49,186 bases of DNA, from the NCBI GenBank assembly GCA_019118935.1, contig DWXY01000070.1:1-49186 (forward strand). Direction: 5' to 3'. The notes under the pieces are model-generated. The model did not search any database. It saw nothing but the letters and a program-made list of their open reading frames with translations, and was not told where the DNA came from. Shown piece by piece: positions 16,034-23,710 of this stretch (within the stretch, counting starts at the first letter, position 1; each line of letters opens with the position of its first letter). Position numbers and translations under genes: made by a program. This DNA comes from Candidatus Oscillibacter pullicola (GTDB lineage Bacteria > Bacillota > Clostridia > Oscillospirales > Oscillospiraceae).

Positions 16034-17446
16034 TTGGAACGCGAAAACGTATTGATCCCCCAGGCGGACCTGGACCGCCAGCGGGAGTTTGAGGAGAAGA
16101 TCCGCCGCCTGTTCGCCGCCCGGGAGGCCCACCCGGCGGCCTGCGTGGACACCTTCGGCTGCCAGCAGAACGTGGCCGACGGCCAGAAGCTCATGGGGAT
16201 GCTGGAGGCAAGCGGCTTCACCCTCACCCAGGACCCGAAGGAGGCCGATCTGGTGCTCCTGAACACCTGCGCCATCCGGGAGCACGCGGAGGACCGGGTG
16301 TTCGGCAACCTGGGCGCCCTGACCCACACCAAGAAGGAGAATCCGGAGCAGGTGATCTGCCTGTGCGGCTGCATGGCCCAGGAGCCCCGGGTGTCGGAGC
16401 GGATCAAAAAGTCCTATCCCCATGTGGACCTGGTGTTCGGCCCCCAGGCCCTGTGGAAGTTCCCGGAGCTTTTGTGGCAGGTGTATGAGACGAAGAAGCG
16501 GGTCTTCTCCGTCCAGGACGAGCACGGCACCATCGCCGAGGGCATCCCCGTGGTGCGGGAGAAGGGCGTGAAGGCCTGGGTCTCCATCATGTACGGGTGC
16601 AACAACTTCTGCTCCTACTGCATCGTGCCCTACGTCCGGGGCCGGGAGCGGAGCCGGGACCCCCAGGCCGTGCTGGCGGAGGTCCGGCAGCTGGTGGAGG
16701 CGGGGTACAAGGACATCACCCTGCTGGGCCAGAACGTGAACTCCTACGGCAATGACCTGGATCTGGGCTACCACTTCCCGGACCTGCTGGCGGACATCGA
16801 CCAGATCCCGGGGGAATATCTCATCCGCTTCATGTCCAGCCACCCCAAGGACGCCACGCCCCGGCTGTTTGACGTGATGGCCGCAAGCTCTCATGTGGCC
16901 AAGCAGCTGCATCTGCCCTTCCAGTCCGGCAATGACCGGGTCCTGAAAGAGATGAACCGCCGCTACACCCGGCAGCAGTACCTGGACCTGGTGAACTACG
17001 CCAAGCGGGTCATGCCCGGGCTGGTATTGACCTCCGACGTCATCATCGGCTTCCCCGGCGAGACGGAGGAGGAGGCCATGGACACCGTGTCCCTGGTGGA
17101 GGAGGTGGGGTTTGACGCCCTGTTCACCTTCATCTACTCCCCCCGCCCCGGCACCAAGGCCGCGGTCATGCCGGACCCGGCCACCCGGGCGGAGAAGCAG
17201 AAGTGGTTCGACAAGCTCCTGGAGGTCCAGAACAACATGTCCGCCAAGCTCCACGCCGCCTATGTGGGCAAAACGGTGCGGGTGCTGGTGGACGGCGAGA
17301 GCGACGACCCGGAGTACCCCCTGACCTCCCGGACGGAGGGCAACCGCCTGGTGCGGCTGAAGGGGGACAAAGCCTTGATCGGGCAGTTCGCGGACGTGGC
17401 CGTCACCGGCAGCAACACCTGGGCGCTGTACGGCGAGGCGATTTAA
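16034..17446 (+). CDS. miaB: tRNA-2-methylthio-N6-dimethylallyladenosine synthase MiaB
   Basis: 470 residues. MiaB is a radical-SAM enzyme that adds a methylthio group to i6A37 of tRNAs; the i6A substrate is made by MiaA, encoded downstream. The N-terminal MTTase domain has its three auxiliary-cluster cysteines in TFGCQQNVADG, NTCAIREHAEDR and CLCGCMAQEPRV; the radical-SAM motif is YGCNNFCSYCIVPYVRGRERSR; a TRAM domain closes the protein (VRVLVDGESDD ... VTGSNTWALYGEA). The TTG at 16034 is the chosen start: GGAGGA lies six bases before it and the mapped promoter excludes the longer frame. It begins the miaB-mutS-mutL-miaA-hfq block. The 3' end overlaps the next gene on the opposite strand by 4 bases. 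Confidence 0.95.
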   Translation: MERENVLIPQADLDRQREFEEKIRRLFAAREAHPAACVDTFGCQQNVADGQKLMGMLEASGFTLTQDPKEADLVLLNTCAIREHAEDRVFGNLGALTHTKKENPEQVICLCGCMAQEPRVSERIKKSYPHVDLVFGPQALWKFPELLWQVYETKKRVFSVQDEHGTIAEGIPVVREKGVKAWVSIMYGCNNFCSYCIVPYVRGRERSRDPQAVLAEVRQLVEAGYKDITLLGQNVNSYGNDLDLGYHFPDLLADIDQIPGEYLIRFMSSHPKDATPRLFDVMAASSHVAKQLHLPFQSGNDRVLKEMNRRYTRQQYLDLVNYAKRVMPGLVLTSDVIIGFPGETEEEAMDTVSLVEEVGFDALFTFIYSPRPGTKAAVMPDPATRAEKQKWFDKLLEVQNNMSAKLHAAYVGKTVRVLVDGESDDPEYPLTSRTEGNRLVRLKGDKALIGQFADVAVTGSNTWALYGEAI

Positions 17447-17688
17447 CGGTAGACCTCCCGCGCGAGGAGGAAGGCCCGGCGGGCGTAGGCGTCCTGATAG
17501 GCGCTGCCTGCGGCGGCGGAGGCGTCCTCATAGGAATCCAGCAGCGTGCGCTGCTGATCGGTGAGGGTGGCGGAAAGCGCGGTCAAGGCGTCGTTCGCCT
17601 GCTGGAGGGAGAGGAAGTAGTCCTTGCCCAGAGAGGGGAACAGCTCGTCCTCCAGGGCGGCGAGCAGGATGTCGATGTAATCGGACAT
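17443..17688 (-). CDS. Small helical hypothetical protein divergent from XRE regulator
   Basis: 81 residues, acidic and mainly alpha-helical (YIDILLAALEDELFPSLGKDYFLSLQQANDALTALSATL...), with no cysteine, signal peptide or membrane segment. I do not recognise the family; some clostridial small proteins of similar size and composition occur beside XRE regulators. The reading frame is supported by AGGAGTG seven bases before the ATG and by a near-consensus promoter on the minus strand (17744-17772). It faces the XRE gene across a symmetric operator, so it is probably the regulated partner. The 3' end overlaps the miaB stop by 4 bases. Confidence 0.75.
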   Translation of the reverse strand: MSDYIDILLAALEDELFPSLGKDYFLSLQQANDALTALSATLTDQQRTLLDSYEDASAAAGSAYQDAYARRAFLLAREVYR

Positions 17689-17710
17689 AGGGGATCACTC
17701 CTGAATTTGT

Positions 17711-17772
17711 TTGACAGACACGATTGTGTCTTTTATAGTACGTATCATAGCAGACATATTTGTGTCTGTCAA
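17711..17772. promoter_or_regulatory. Symmetric divergent promoters with palindromic operator
   Basis: The arms TTGACAGACAC (17711-17721) and GTGTCTGTCAA (17762-17772) are perfect inverted copies. Each contains a consensus TTGACA: on the + strand TTGACA, 17 bases, TATAGT (17734-17739) for the XRE gene; on the - strand TTGACA, 17 bases, TATGAT (complement of 17744-17749) for the small hypothetical. Inner palindromes AGACAC-N4-GTGTCT (17717-17730 region) and AGACA...TGTCT overlap the -35 boxes and are the likely repressor sites. Confidence 0.8.
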
Positions 17773-17788
17773 GAGCGGAAGAGGAATT

Positions 17789-17989
17789 ATGACGTTTGCA
17801 GAACACCTTCTTCAACTGAGAAAGCAAAGGGGCCTGAAACAAACCGAGCTGGCAAAAATCATCGGCATCGGTTGGCGGGCCTATCAGACGTATGAGCGTG
17901 GAGAGCGGGAACCGACCCTGTCTACGCTGATCGCCCTGGCGGATTTCTATGACCTGTCGCTGGATGAGCTGGTCTGCCGGGATCGGTAG
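17789..17989 (+). CDS. XRE-family helix-turn-helix regulator
   Basis: 66 residues, one helix-turn-helix domain (EHLLQLRKQRGLKQTELAKIIGIGWRAYQTYERGEREPTLSTLIALADFYDLSLDEL). The start at 17789 with AGAGG upstream is required by the promoter, which lies across the longer in-frame extension. It likely binds the GACAC/GTGTC palindromes between itself and the divergent small gene and represses both. Downstream, starting at its stop codon, is the 858-base inverted-repeat element. Confidence 0.85.
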   Translation: MTFAEHLLQLRKQRGLKQTELAKIIGIGWRAYQTYERGEREPTLSTLIALADFYDLSLDELVCRDR

Positions 17990-18847
17990 GGGCCGCCGGA
18001 CGGCGGCCGCGGGGGTGCTGGCTCCCGCCAGAGGGCTTGTCCAGCGGGGATGCACCCCCCATTTTCTTTTCGGTCTTGGCCGAAAAGAAAACGGACCGTG
18101 CACGGTCCAAAAGAAAAGACCGCTTTGACGCGCTCCGGTGCAGTGGCCCTCCGCGCGACGGGGGTCGGCGGATCGGTGCCTGCTCCGATTTTTCCTGGCC
18201 TTCGGGCACGCTTGGGCCTTCTGTGAGGTCGATACTGCCGTCCCGTGGCGGATGGTGCGGAGGGGGTCGGGGTGGTTGTCGCATGGAATTGCTTCTCTTT
18301 TCGCTGCCGCTGGCTGTCCCGCGCGGGAGCCGATGCAGCGGGCCGATGAAGGCATCGGCCCCTACGGAGATACCGTCGGCCTTGTGCATTTTGTAGGGGC
18401 CGACCTGCGTGTCGGCCCTTGCGAGGGTGACGAAGGCCTCAAGCTCAGTGTAGGGGCGGACGCCCTCGTCCGCCCGCCAGCACAAGCTGCCACAACCGCC
18501 CAGGCAGCGTGTAGCGAAGCGGAACGCGCGGAAAGAGGAGCTGGTCAAATGCGGTTTTGCACCCCAACCCAAGACGCACCCGCGCCGCGGGAATCCGCCA
18601 TCAAGCCTGTATCGTACCCCGCCGCGCCTGTCGGCCGGCCCTCGCAAACACGCAGGCACCATCTCACGCCGACCCCCGTACAGCGCGGAGGCGCGAACGC
18701 GCCGGAGCGCGTCTAAGCGGTCTTTTCTTTTGGACCGTGCACGGCCCGTTTTCTTTTCCACAAGAGGGAAAAGAAAATGGGGGGTGCATCCCGCTGGACC
18801 AGCCCCCTGCGGGAGCAGAATCTCCTGTGGCCGCCGTTCGGCGGCCC
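17990..18847. mobile_element. Inverted-repeat-bounded non-coding element (MITE-like)
   Basis: The left end (17991 to about 18186) and the right end (about 18652 to 18846) are imperfect inverted copies of each other. Outermost on each side is the same small hairpin GGCCGCCG-NN-CGGCGGCC (17991-18008; 18829-18846). Inside it both arms share, in inverted order, GTCCAGCGGG, ATGCACCCCCCATTTTC, a TTTTC...GAAAA stem, CCGTGCACGG (a perfect 16-base palindrome at 18093-18108 on the left), AAAAGAAAAGACCGCTT, GACGCGCTCCGG and GGGGGTCGGCG. The centre carries three short hairpins (18340-18475). Open frames exist on both strands but have no ribosome site or recognisable domain. No transposase; it would be a non-autonomous element or a large structured transcript. 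It fills the whole miaB/XRE to mutS gap. Confidence 0.75.
18340..18475. repeat. Three short TAGGGGC-type hairpin repeats
   Basis: Stems 18340-18348/18353-18361 (9 bp), 18397-18404/18411-18418 (8 bp) and 18454-18462/18467-18475 (9 bp). Each has the edge sequence GTAGGGGC(C/G)GA or its complement, the first in the opposite orientation to the other two. The stem bases differ between units (GGGCCGATG, GGGCCGAC, GGGCGGACG) while pairing is kept. Similar REP-like hairpins are, from general knowledge, dispersed in Oscillospiraceae genomes. Confidence 0.65.
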
Positions 18848-18950
18848 GCCCCGCCCAGCCATCCACATGGCTGATTTCCCGCGTCCCATGGGACGCACCC
18901 CCATAAAACGAATCCAAATCCTTCGATAGAAAGAGAATGAGGTGACCCTT

Positions 18951-21557
18951 TTGGCCGAACTCACCCCCATGATGAAGCAGTACCTGGAGATCAAGAAGGA
19001 CAATCCGGACTCCATCCTGTTCTTCCGGCTGGGCGACTTCTACGAGATGTTCGCCGACGACGCGAAGCTGGCCTCCCGGGAGCTGGACCTGACCCTCACC
19101 TCCCGGGACCACGGCAAGCACGCCAAGCCCGAGGAGGAGCGGGTGCCCATGTGCGGCATCCCCTACCACGCCAGCGAGGCCTATATCGCCCGGCTCATCG
19201 CCAAGGGCTACAAGGTGGCCATCTGCGAGCAGATGGAGGACCCGGCAACGGCCAAGGGACTGGTGAAGCGGGACATCATCCGGGTGGTGACCCCCGGCAC
19301 GGTCATCGACGCCGCCTGCCTGGAGGAGAAGGCCAGCAACTTCCTCTGCGGCATCTACATCGACAGCCAGAACGCCGGCGCGGCCTTCTGCGACATCTCC
19401 ACCGGCAAGACCCACCTGACGGCCTTCTCCGGCCCGGACCGGGTGGAGCACGTCGTCAACGAGCTGGGCCGCTTCTCCCCGGCGGAGGCGGTGGTGAACG
19501 ACGGGGCCGCCTCGGAAAAGGCCCTGACCGACGCCCTGACGGAGAAGTTCCGCTGCCGGGTGGAAAACGGCGGCGAGGGCCGCTTCCGCTTGGCGGAGGC
19601 GGAGCGAAACATCCGCCGCCAGTTCGGGGAGGAGGCATTTGACCGCCTGCCCAGGACCAACCCGGCGGCGGCCATGGCTCTGGGCGGGCTGCTCCACTAT
19701 CTGTACGAGACCCAGAAAACGGACCTCTCCCACATCAACGACCTGGACTACTACGAGCAGGGCCGGTTCATGGAGCTGGACCTGACCGCCCGGCGGAACC
19801 TGGAGCTGACGGAGACCCTCCGGGACCGGGAGAAGAGAGGCTCCCTCCTGTGGGTGCTGGACAAAACCAGGACGCCCATGGGCGGGCGGCTGCTCCGCAG
19901 CTGGCTGGAGCGGCCGCTGCTGTCCGTCACCGCCATCGCCAAGCGCAATGCCGCCGTGGCCGCCCTGGTGGAGAGCACCATGGCGCGGGAGGAGCTCATC
20001 GCCGCCCTGACGGGCCTGGGAGACATGGAGCGGCTCATCGGCCGCATCGTCTACGGCACCGCCGGGGGACGGGACATGGTGTCCCTCCGCTCCGCCATCG
20101 ATCGGCTGCCCGCCCTCCGGGCCCAGCTGGCGGCCTTCTCCGGCGGACGGCTGGCGGAGCTGGCCGGGGAGCTGGACGACCTGACGGAGATCGGGGCACA
20201 CATCGGCGCGGCCATCTGCGACGAGCCGCCGTTCTCCGTCCGGGAGGGCGGCTTCATCCGGGACGGCTACAACGAGGAAGTGGACCGCCTGCGCCACATC
20301 ATGAACGGCGGCAAGGGCGTCCTGGCGGAGATCGAGGCCAAGGAGAAGGAGCGCACCGGCATCCGAACCCTGAAGATCGGCTACAACAAGGTCTTCGGCT
20401 ATTACATCGAGGTGTCCAACTCCTTCAAGGACCAGGTGCCGGACACCTACATCCGCAAGCAGACCCTGGTGAACGGGGAGCGGTACATCACCCAGGAGCT
20501 GAAGGACCTGGAGCACGAGATCCTCACCGCCTCGGACCGGGTAGTGGCATTGGAGTATGAGCTCTTCACGGCGCTGCGGCAGGAGATCTCCGCCCAGAGC
20601 GCCCGCATCCAGCGGACCGCCGCCGCGGTGGCGGAGGTGGATGCCCTGGTGTCCTTCGCGGCGGTGGCGGTGCGGAACCACTACTGCCGCCCCACGGTGG
20701 ACGAGTCCGGGGTCATCGAGATCCACGACGGCCGCCATCCGGTGGTGGAGCAGATGCTCAAGGACAGCCTCTTCGTCCCCAACGACACCTTCATGGGGGA
20801 GAAGGAGGACCGGGTGGCCATCATCACCGGCCCCAACATGGCGGGCAAGTCCACCTACATGCGCCAGGTGGCGCTGATCGTCCTCATGGCCCAGATGGGC
20901 TCCTTCGTCCCAGCGGCCAGCGCCCGCATCGGCGTGGTGGACCGGATCTTCACCCGCATCGGCGCCAGCGACGACCTGTCCGCAGGCCAGTCCACCTTCA
21001 TGGTGGAGATGACGGAGGTGGCGGACATCCTGCGCCATGCCACGAAGCACTCCCTGCTGATTCTGGACGAGATCGGCCGCGGCACCAGCACCTTTGACGG
21101 CATGTCCATCGCCCGGGCGGTGCTGGAGTACTGCGCGGACAAGAAGCTGCTGGGGGCCAAGACCCTGTTCGCCACCCACTACCACGAGCTGACGGAGCTG
21201 GAGAACACCCTGCCCGGCACGGTCAACTACAACATCGCCGTCAAGACCCGGGGAGAGGACATCATCTTCCTGCGGAAGATCCTCCCCGGCGGGGCGGACC
21301 GCAGCTACGGCATCGAGGTGGCCAAGCTGGCGGGGCTGCCGGACAAGGTGGTCCAGCGGGCCAAAACGGTCCTGAAGGAGCTGGAGGAGGAGAACGGCGT
21401 CCAGTATGTGGCGGCCCGGAAAGAGGAGGACCAGGTGTCCCTCACCGCCATCGGCGAGGGGGAGGTGCTGGACGCCCTCCGCCGCTGCCAGCCGGACACG
21501 CTGACGCCCATTGAGGCGATGAGCCTGATTTACGAGTGGAAGCAGAAGCTCAACTGA
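18951..21557 (+). CDS. mutS: DNA mismatch repair protein MutS
   Basis: 868 residues from the TTG at 18951, which has GAGGTG six bases upstream and gives the family N terminus (xAELTPMMKQYLEIK); a GTG nine bases earlier would overlap the ribosome site. MutS recognises mismatches as a dimer clamp. The mismatch-reading FYEMF motif (Phe-x-Glu) is at about residues 35-40, the connector and lever domains follow, and the ATPase has GPNMAGKSTYMRQ (Walker A, about residue 630), the LSAGQSTFMVEM signature, DEIGRGTSTFDG (Walker B) and the FATHYHELTELE switch. Full length. In the usual order it would be followed directly by mutL, but two membrane-protein genes and repeats intervene here. Confidence 0.97.
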   Translation: MAELTPMMKQYLEIKKDNPDSILFFRLGDFYEMFADDAKLASRELDLTLTSRDHGKHAKPEEERVPMCGIPYHASEAYIARLIAKGYKVAICEQMEDPATAKGLVKRDIIRVVTPGTVIDAACLEEKASNFLCGIYIDSQNAGAAFCDISTGKTHLTAFSGPDRVEHVVNELGRFSPAEAVVNDGAASEKALTDALTEKFRCRVENGGEGRFRLAEAERNIRRQFGEEAFDRLPRTNPAAAMALGGLLHYLYETQKTDLSHINDLDYYEQGRFMELDLTARRNLELTETLRDREKRGSLLWVLDKTRTPMGGRLLRSWLERPLLSVTAIAKRNAAVAALVESTMAREELIAALTGLGDMERLIGRIVYGTAGGRDMVSLRSAIDRLPALRAQLAAFSGGRLAELAGELDDLTEIGAHIGAAICDEPPFSVREGGFIRDGYNEEVDRLRHIMNGGKGVLAEIEAKEKERTGIRTLKIGYNKVFGYYIEVSNSFKDQVPDTYIRKQTLVNGERYITQELKDLEHEILTASDRVVALEYELFTALRQEISAQSARIQRTAAAVAEVDALVSFAAVAVRNHYCRPTVDESGVIEIHDGRHPVVEQMLKDSLFVPNDTFMGEKEDRVAIITGPNMAGKSTYMRQVALIVLMAQMGSFVPAASARIGVVDRIFTRIGASDDLSAGQSTFMVEMTEVADILRHATKHSLLILDEIGRGTSTFDGMSIARAVLEYCADKKLLGAKTLFATHYHELTELENTLPGTVNYNIAVKTRGEDIIFLRKILPGGADRSYGIEVAKLAGLPDKVVQRAKTVLKELEEENGVQYVAARKEEDQVSLTAIGEGEVLDALRRCQPDTLTPIEAMSLIYEWKQKLN

Positions 21558-21795
21558 GCACCCGGCGGGGCAGGCACAGCGGGATGTGTTCTCTGCCGCT
21601 GGGGACCGGACGGTCTGACAACGCCCGGAGAGCGGCGCTCAGGCCGGGACAGGGCGTTCCAAGGAAATGAGGCCCCCGGCGGCGGGCGGACGCACGCCGC
21701 CCAAGCCCAGCGGATCAAAAGAAGACCCCGGCGGATCCGTCCGCCGGGAAAAACGAGCTGAAACAGAAGCCGGACAAAAACCGGGAGGGAACGAG
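21558..21795 (+). repeat. Non-coding gap after mutS with a decayed hairpin element
   Basis: This 238-base gap has no gene. The stretch about 21627-21690 matches the hfq element closely in two blocks: GCGGCGCTCAGGCCG (here about 21633, there 28710) and GGAAATGAGG (here about 21664, there 28784). At 21753-21775 a segment resembles the mutS 3' end (21533-21555) at 17 of 23 bases, offset 220, close to the 224-base offset of the hfq and lepA duplications. Farther on is a hairpin CCCGGCGGA/TCCGCCGGG (about 21727-21748). I read it as an eroded fourth member of the gene-end-duplicating family; the mutS match is short and could be chance. Confidence 0.4.
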
Positions 21796-22506
21796 ATGCC
21801 AAGAAGAAAGAGCGCCGCCTATATGTCGGCGGGAGAACAGATCGCGGGCACGGTGCTCTTTGTGATCTACCTGCTGGTGCTGCCCTTTGTCACAGCCCCG
21901 CTGTTCCGCCTGATCGGCGGACTGCTGGGAGTGACCATCAGCGCCGGACTGCAGAATATCCTGTATTACTACATTCTCTTCGCCGCGACGGTCATCATTT
22001 TCCACGGCTTTCTGGGCCGGACCTCCCGGCACTTTGCGGAGAACCTGGGCGGGGCCTGCAAGTTCATGGCCATCGGACTGGTGGCCCTGTACGGCCTGAA
22101 CGAGCTGGTGTACCGCCTGACAAGACTGGTGGTGTCCAACCAGACCAACCTGAACGACACCACCATCTCCGCCCAGATCGAGGACGCGCCCCACATGACG
22201 CTGCTGATCGTCATTTTCCTGGCGCCCTTTGTGGAGGAGGTACTCTTCCGGGGGCTGGTATTCGGGAATCTCCGGCGCAAGAGCGCGGCGGTGGGATACC
22301 TGGTCAGCTGCCTGCTGTTCGCCCTGCTGCACGTGTGGCAGTTCGCGGTGGTGAACCGGGACATCACGTATTTCCTGCTGATGCTCCAGTATCTGGTGCC
22401 CGGGCTGGTGCTGGCGTGGGTCTATGACCGCACCGGCACCCTGTGGACGTCCATCGGCCTCCATGCGGCGGCCAACGCCCTCTCCGCCTGGACCATTGTG
22501 GCATAA
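21796..22506 (+). CDS. CPBP-family intramembrane metalloprotease
   Basis: 236 residues with about six to seven membrane helices. The three Abi/CPBP (CaaX protease and bacteriocin-processing) motifs are present: EEVLFRGLVFGNL (EExxxR, about residue 145), LLFALLHVWQF (FxxxH) and GLHAAANAL (HxxxN), forming the catalytic metal site. Such proteases process membrane peptides or, in some bacteria, confer bacteriocin immunity; the substrate here is unknown. The ATG at 21796 with GGGAGGG seven bases upstream is chosen; the longer open frame runs into repeat-like DNA. It sits between mutS and mutL, an insertion relative to the usual order. Confidence 0.9.
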   Translation: MPRRKSAAYMSAGEQIAGTVLFVIYLLVLPFVTAPLFRLIGGLLGVTISAGLQNILYYYILFAATVIIFHGFLGRTSRHFAENLGGACKFMAIGLVALYGLNELVYRLTRLVVSNQTNLNDTTISAQIEDAPHMTLLIVIFLAPFVEEVLFRGLVFGNLRRKSAAVGYLVSCLLFALLHVWQFAVVNRDITYFLLMLQYLVPGLVLAWVYDRTGTLWTSIGLHAAANALSAWTIVA

Positions 22507-22547
22507 GGGCGGGATTCCGGAACGATGACGAGGGGAGAAAGCGACAG

Positions 22548-23465
22548 ATGAATTTTTGGGACGTATTCGGCGAGATGCTGGTCATCCTGTTCGCTATTGC
22601 GGCGGGCTATGCGGCCAACCGGCTGGGGTACCTGGGCGGGGAGACGGACCAGAAGGTCTCCAAGCTGCTGCTGAACATCACCATGCCCGCCATGATCGTG
22701 GCGGCGGTGATCACCGGCGAGGAGCTGCCGGAGCTGGGGGTCATCCTCTCCATCCTGGAGGTGGGCGTGGTGTTCTACCTGCTGGAGGCGGTCTTTGCCC
22801 TGGTGGTGCCCCGGTTCCTGCCGGGCACGCCGGGGCAGAAGGGCGTGTGGCGGTATGCCCTGGCCTTCCCCAATGTGGGGTTCATCGGCTATCCCGTGGC
22901 GGTGGCCCTGTTTGGAGACGGCGCGCTGTTCTACGCCGCCATCCTGGCGCTGCCCTTCAATCTCCTGTCTTACAGCCTGGGCCCGCTGCTGCTGGCAGGC
23001 GCCGCCCGGTTCCGCTGGAAGCAGCTGTTCACCCCCTGCATCGTGGCCTCTGTCCTGGGACTGGTGCTGGCGCTGACCCGGCTGCGGCCGCCGGCCCTGG
23101 TGGGAGAGATGCTGGACTTTGTGGGGGACATCACCGTGCCGCTGTCCCTGCTGGTGGTGGGGTCCCTGCTGGCGGGCATGTCCGCCGGACAGGTGCTGCG
23201 CTCTCCCAAGCTGTGGCTGCTGACGGCCATCCGCCTGCTGTTGCTGCCGGTGGCCCTGTGCCTGGTCCTCCGGGCGCTGGGGATCGACTCCCTGGTGCTG
23301 GGGATCGCCGTCACCCAGATGGCCATGCCCGTAGCGGTGAACGGGACGCTGCTGAGCATGGAGTACGGCGGAGACACCGAGTGCATGGCACAGATCACGT
23401 TCCTGACCACGGCAGCCTCCATTGTGACCATTCCCATCGTCGCCGTGCTGCTGCTCTGGGCTTAG
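22548..23465 (+). CDS. Auxin efflux carrier (AEC) family transporter
   Basis: 305 residues, ten predicted membrane segments in two halves. Typical marks: FAIAAGYAANRLGYL at the start, LLLNITMPAMIVAAVITGEEL (conserved N-x-x-x-P in helix 2), FPNVGFIGYPVAVALFGDGALFYAAI, and the second-half VGSLLAGMSAGQVLRSPKLWLLTAIRLLLLPVAL and QMAMPVAVNGTLLSMEYGGD. AEC carriers export or import small organic acids (malate, malonate and others). The start has GAGGGGAGAAAG upstream. The stop lies 13 bases before the duplicated mutL start. Substrate unknown. Confidence 0.88.
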   Translation: MNFWDVFGEMLVILFAIAAGYAANRLGYLGGETDQKVSKLLLNITMPAMIVAAVITGEELPELGVILSILEVGVVFYLLEAVFALVVPRFLPGTPGQKGVWRYALAFPNVGFIGYPVAVALFGDGALFYAAILALPFNLLSYSLGPLLLAGAARFRWKQLFTPCIVASVLGLVLALTRLRPPALVGEMLDFVGDITVPLSLLVVGSLLAGMSAGQVLRSPKLWLLTAIRLLLLPVALCLVLRALGIDSLVLGIAVTQMAMPVAVNGTLLSMEYGGDTECMAQITFLTTAASIVTIPIVAVLLLWA

Positions 23466-23478
23466 AAAGGAAACCGAT

Positions 23479-23709
23479 ATGCCTCACATTCAACAATTAG
23501 ATTCCCACGCAGCGGACCTGATCGCCGCTGGTGAAGTGGTGGAGTGGACCCCGGCGAGGCACCGCTTCGCCGGGGACCCCGATTGGATTTTTGCGTGCCA
23601 GGCAGAGCCCGGCACACCCAAGGTTTTGCTGCGCAAAACGCTTGTACGCCGCTGGCGCGGCGGCTCGCCGGTGGCTCGCATGGCGGGCCGCTCCAGGAAG
23701 GGAGAATAA
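23479..23709 (+). pseudogene. Duplicated 5' end of mutL running into a repeat element
   Basis: The first 22 codons (23479-23544) repeat the start of mutL (23711-23776): both encode MPHIQQLDSH(A/V)ADLIAAGEVVE. Seven of 66 bases differ; six of the seven changes are silent, including a Ser codon change TCC/AGC. After codon 22 the frame passes into the hairpin element (23545-23710) and stays open for 54 more meaningless codons, stopping at TAA one base before the real mutL ATG. It has its own ribosome site (AAAGGAAACC). It cannot make a working MutL; it may be translated and hand ribosomes on to mutL. Confidence 0.8.
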
Positions 23710-23710
23710 C
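23545..23710 (-). repeat. Gene-end-duplicating hairpin element, mutL copy
   Basis: 166 bases between the duplicated and the true mutL start. Read on the minus strand it has the same order of parts as the lepA and hfq elements: H1 CGCCGC/GCGGCG (23647-23652 and 23657-23662), a CAAGCGTTTT linker, H2 GTTTTGC/GCAAAAC (23623-23629, 23633-23639), a CCTTGGG box (complement of 23617-23623), H3 (23595-23603 with 23607-23615, one mismatch), and H4 CCCCGGCGA/TCGCCGGGG (23549-23557, 23567-23575). H1 faces the intact mutL and H4 the truncated copy. ATTGGAT (23582-23588) lies between H3 and H4. No coding content of its own is evident. Confidence 0.75.

Noticed and set aside
18037-18396. 119-codon open frame inside the inverted-repeat element
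   Set aside because: No ribosome site, no domain, and its N-terminal third is mirrored as a different frame in the opposite arm, as expected from inverted repeats.
17922-21185. 1087-codon open frame on the minus strand across mutS
   Set aside because: Antisense shadow of mutS in GC-rich DNA: no ribosome site, His/Gly/Val-rich nonsense composition, and mutS on the other strand has every family motif.
23479-23709. 76-codon truncated mutL frame as a real protein gene
   Set aside because: Only the first 22 codons are mutL; the rest reads through a hairpin repeat. Recorded as a pseudogene fragment, although translation is possible.
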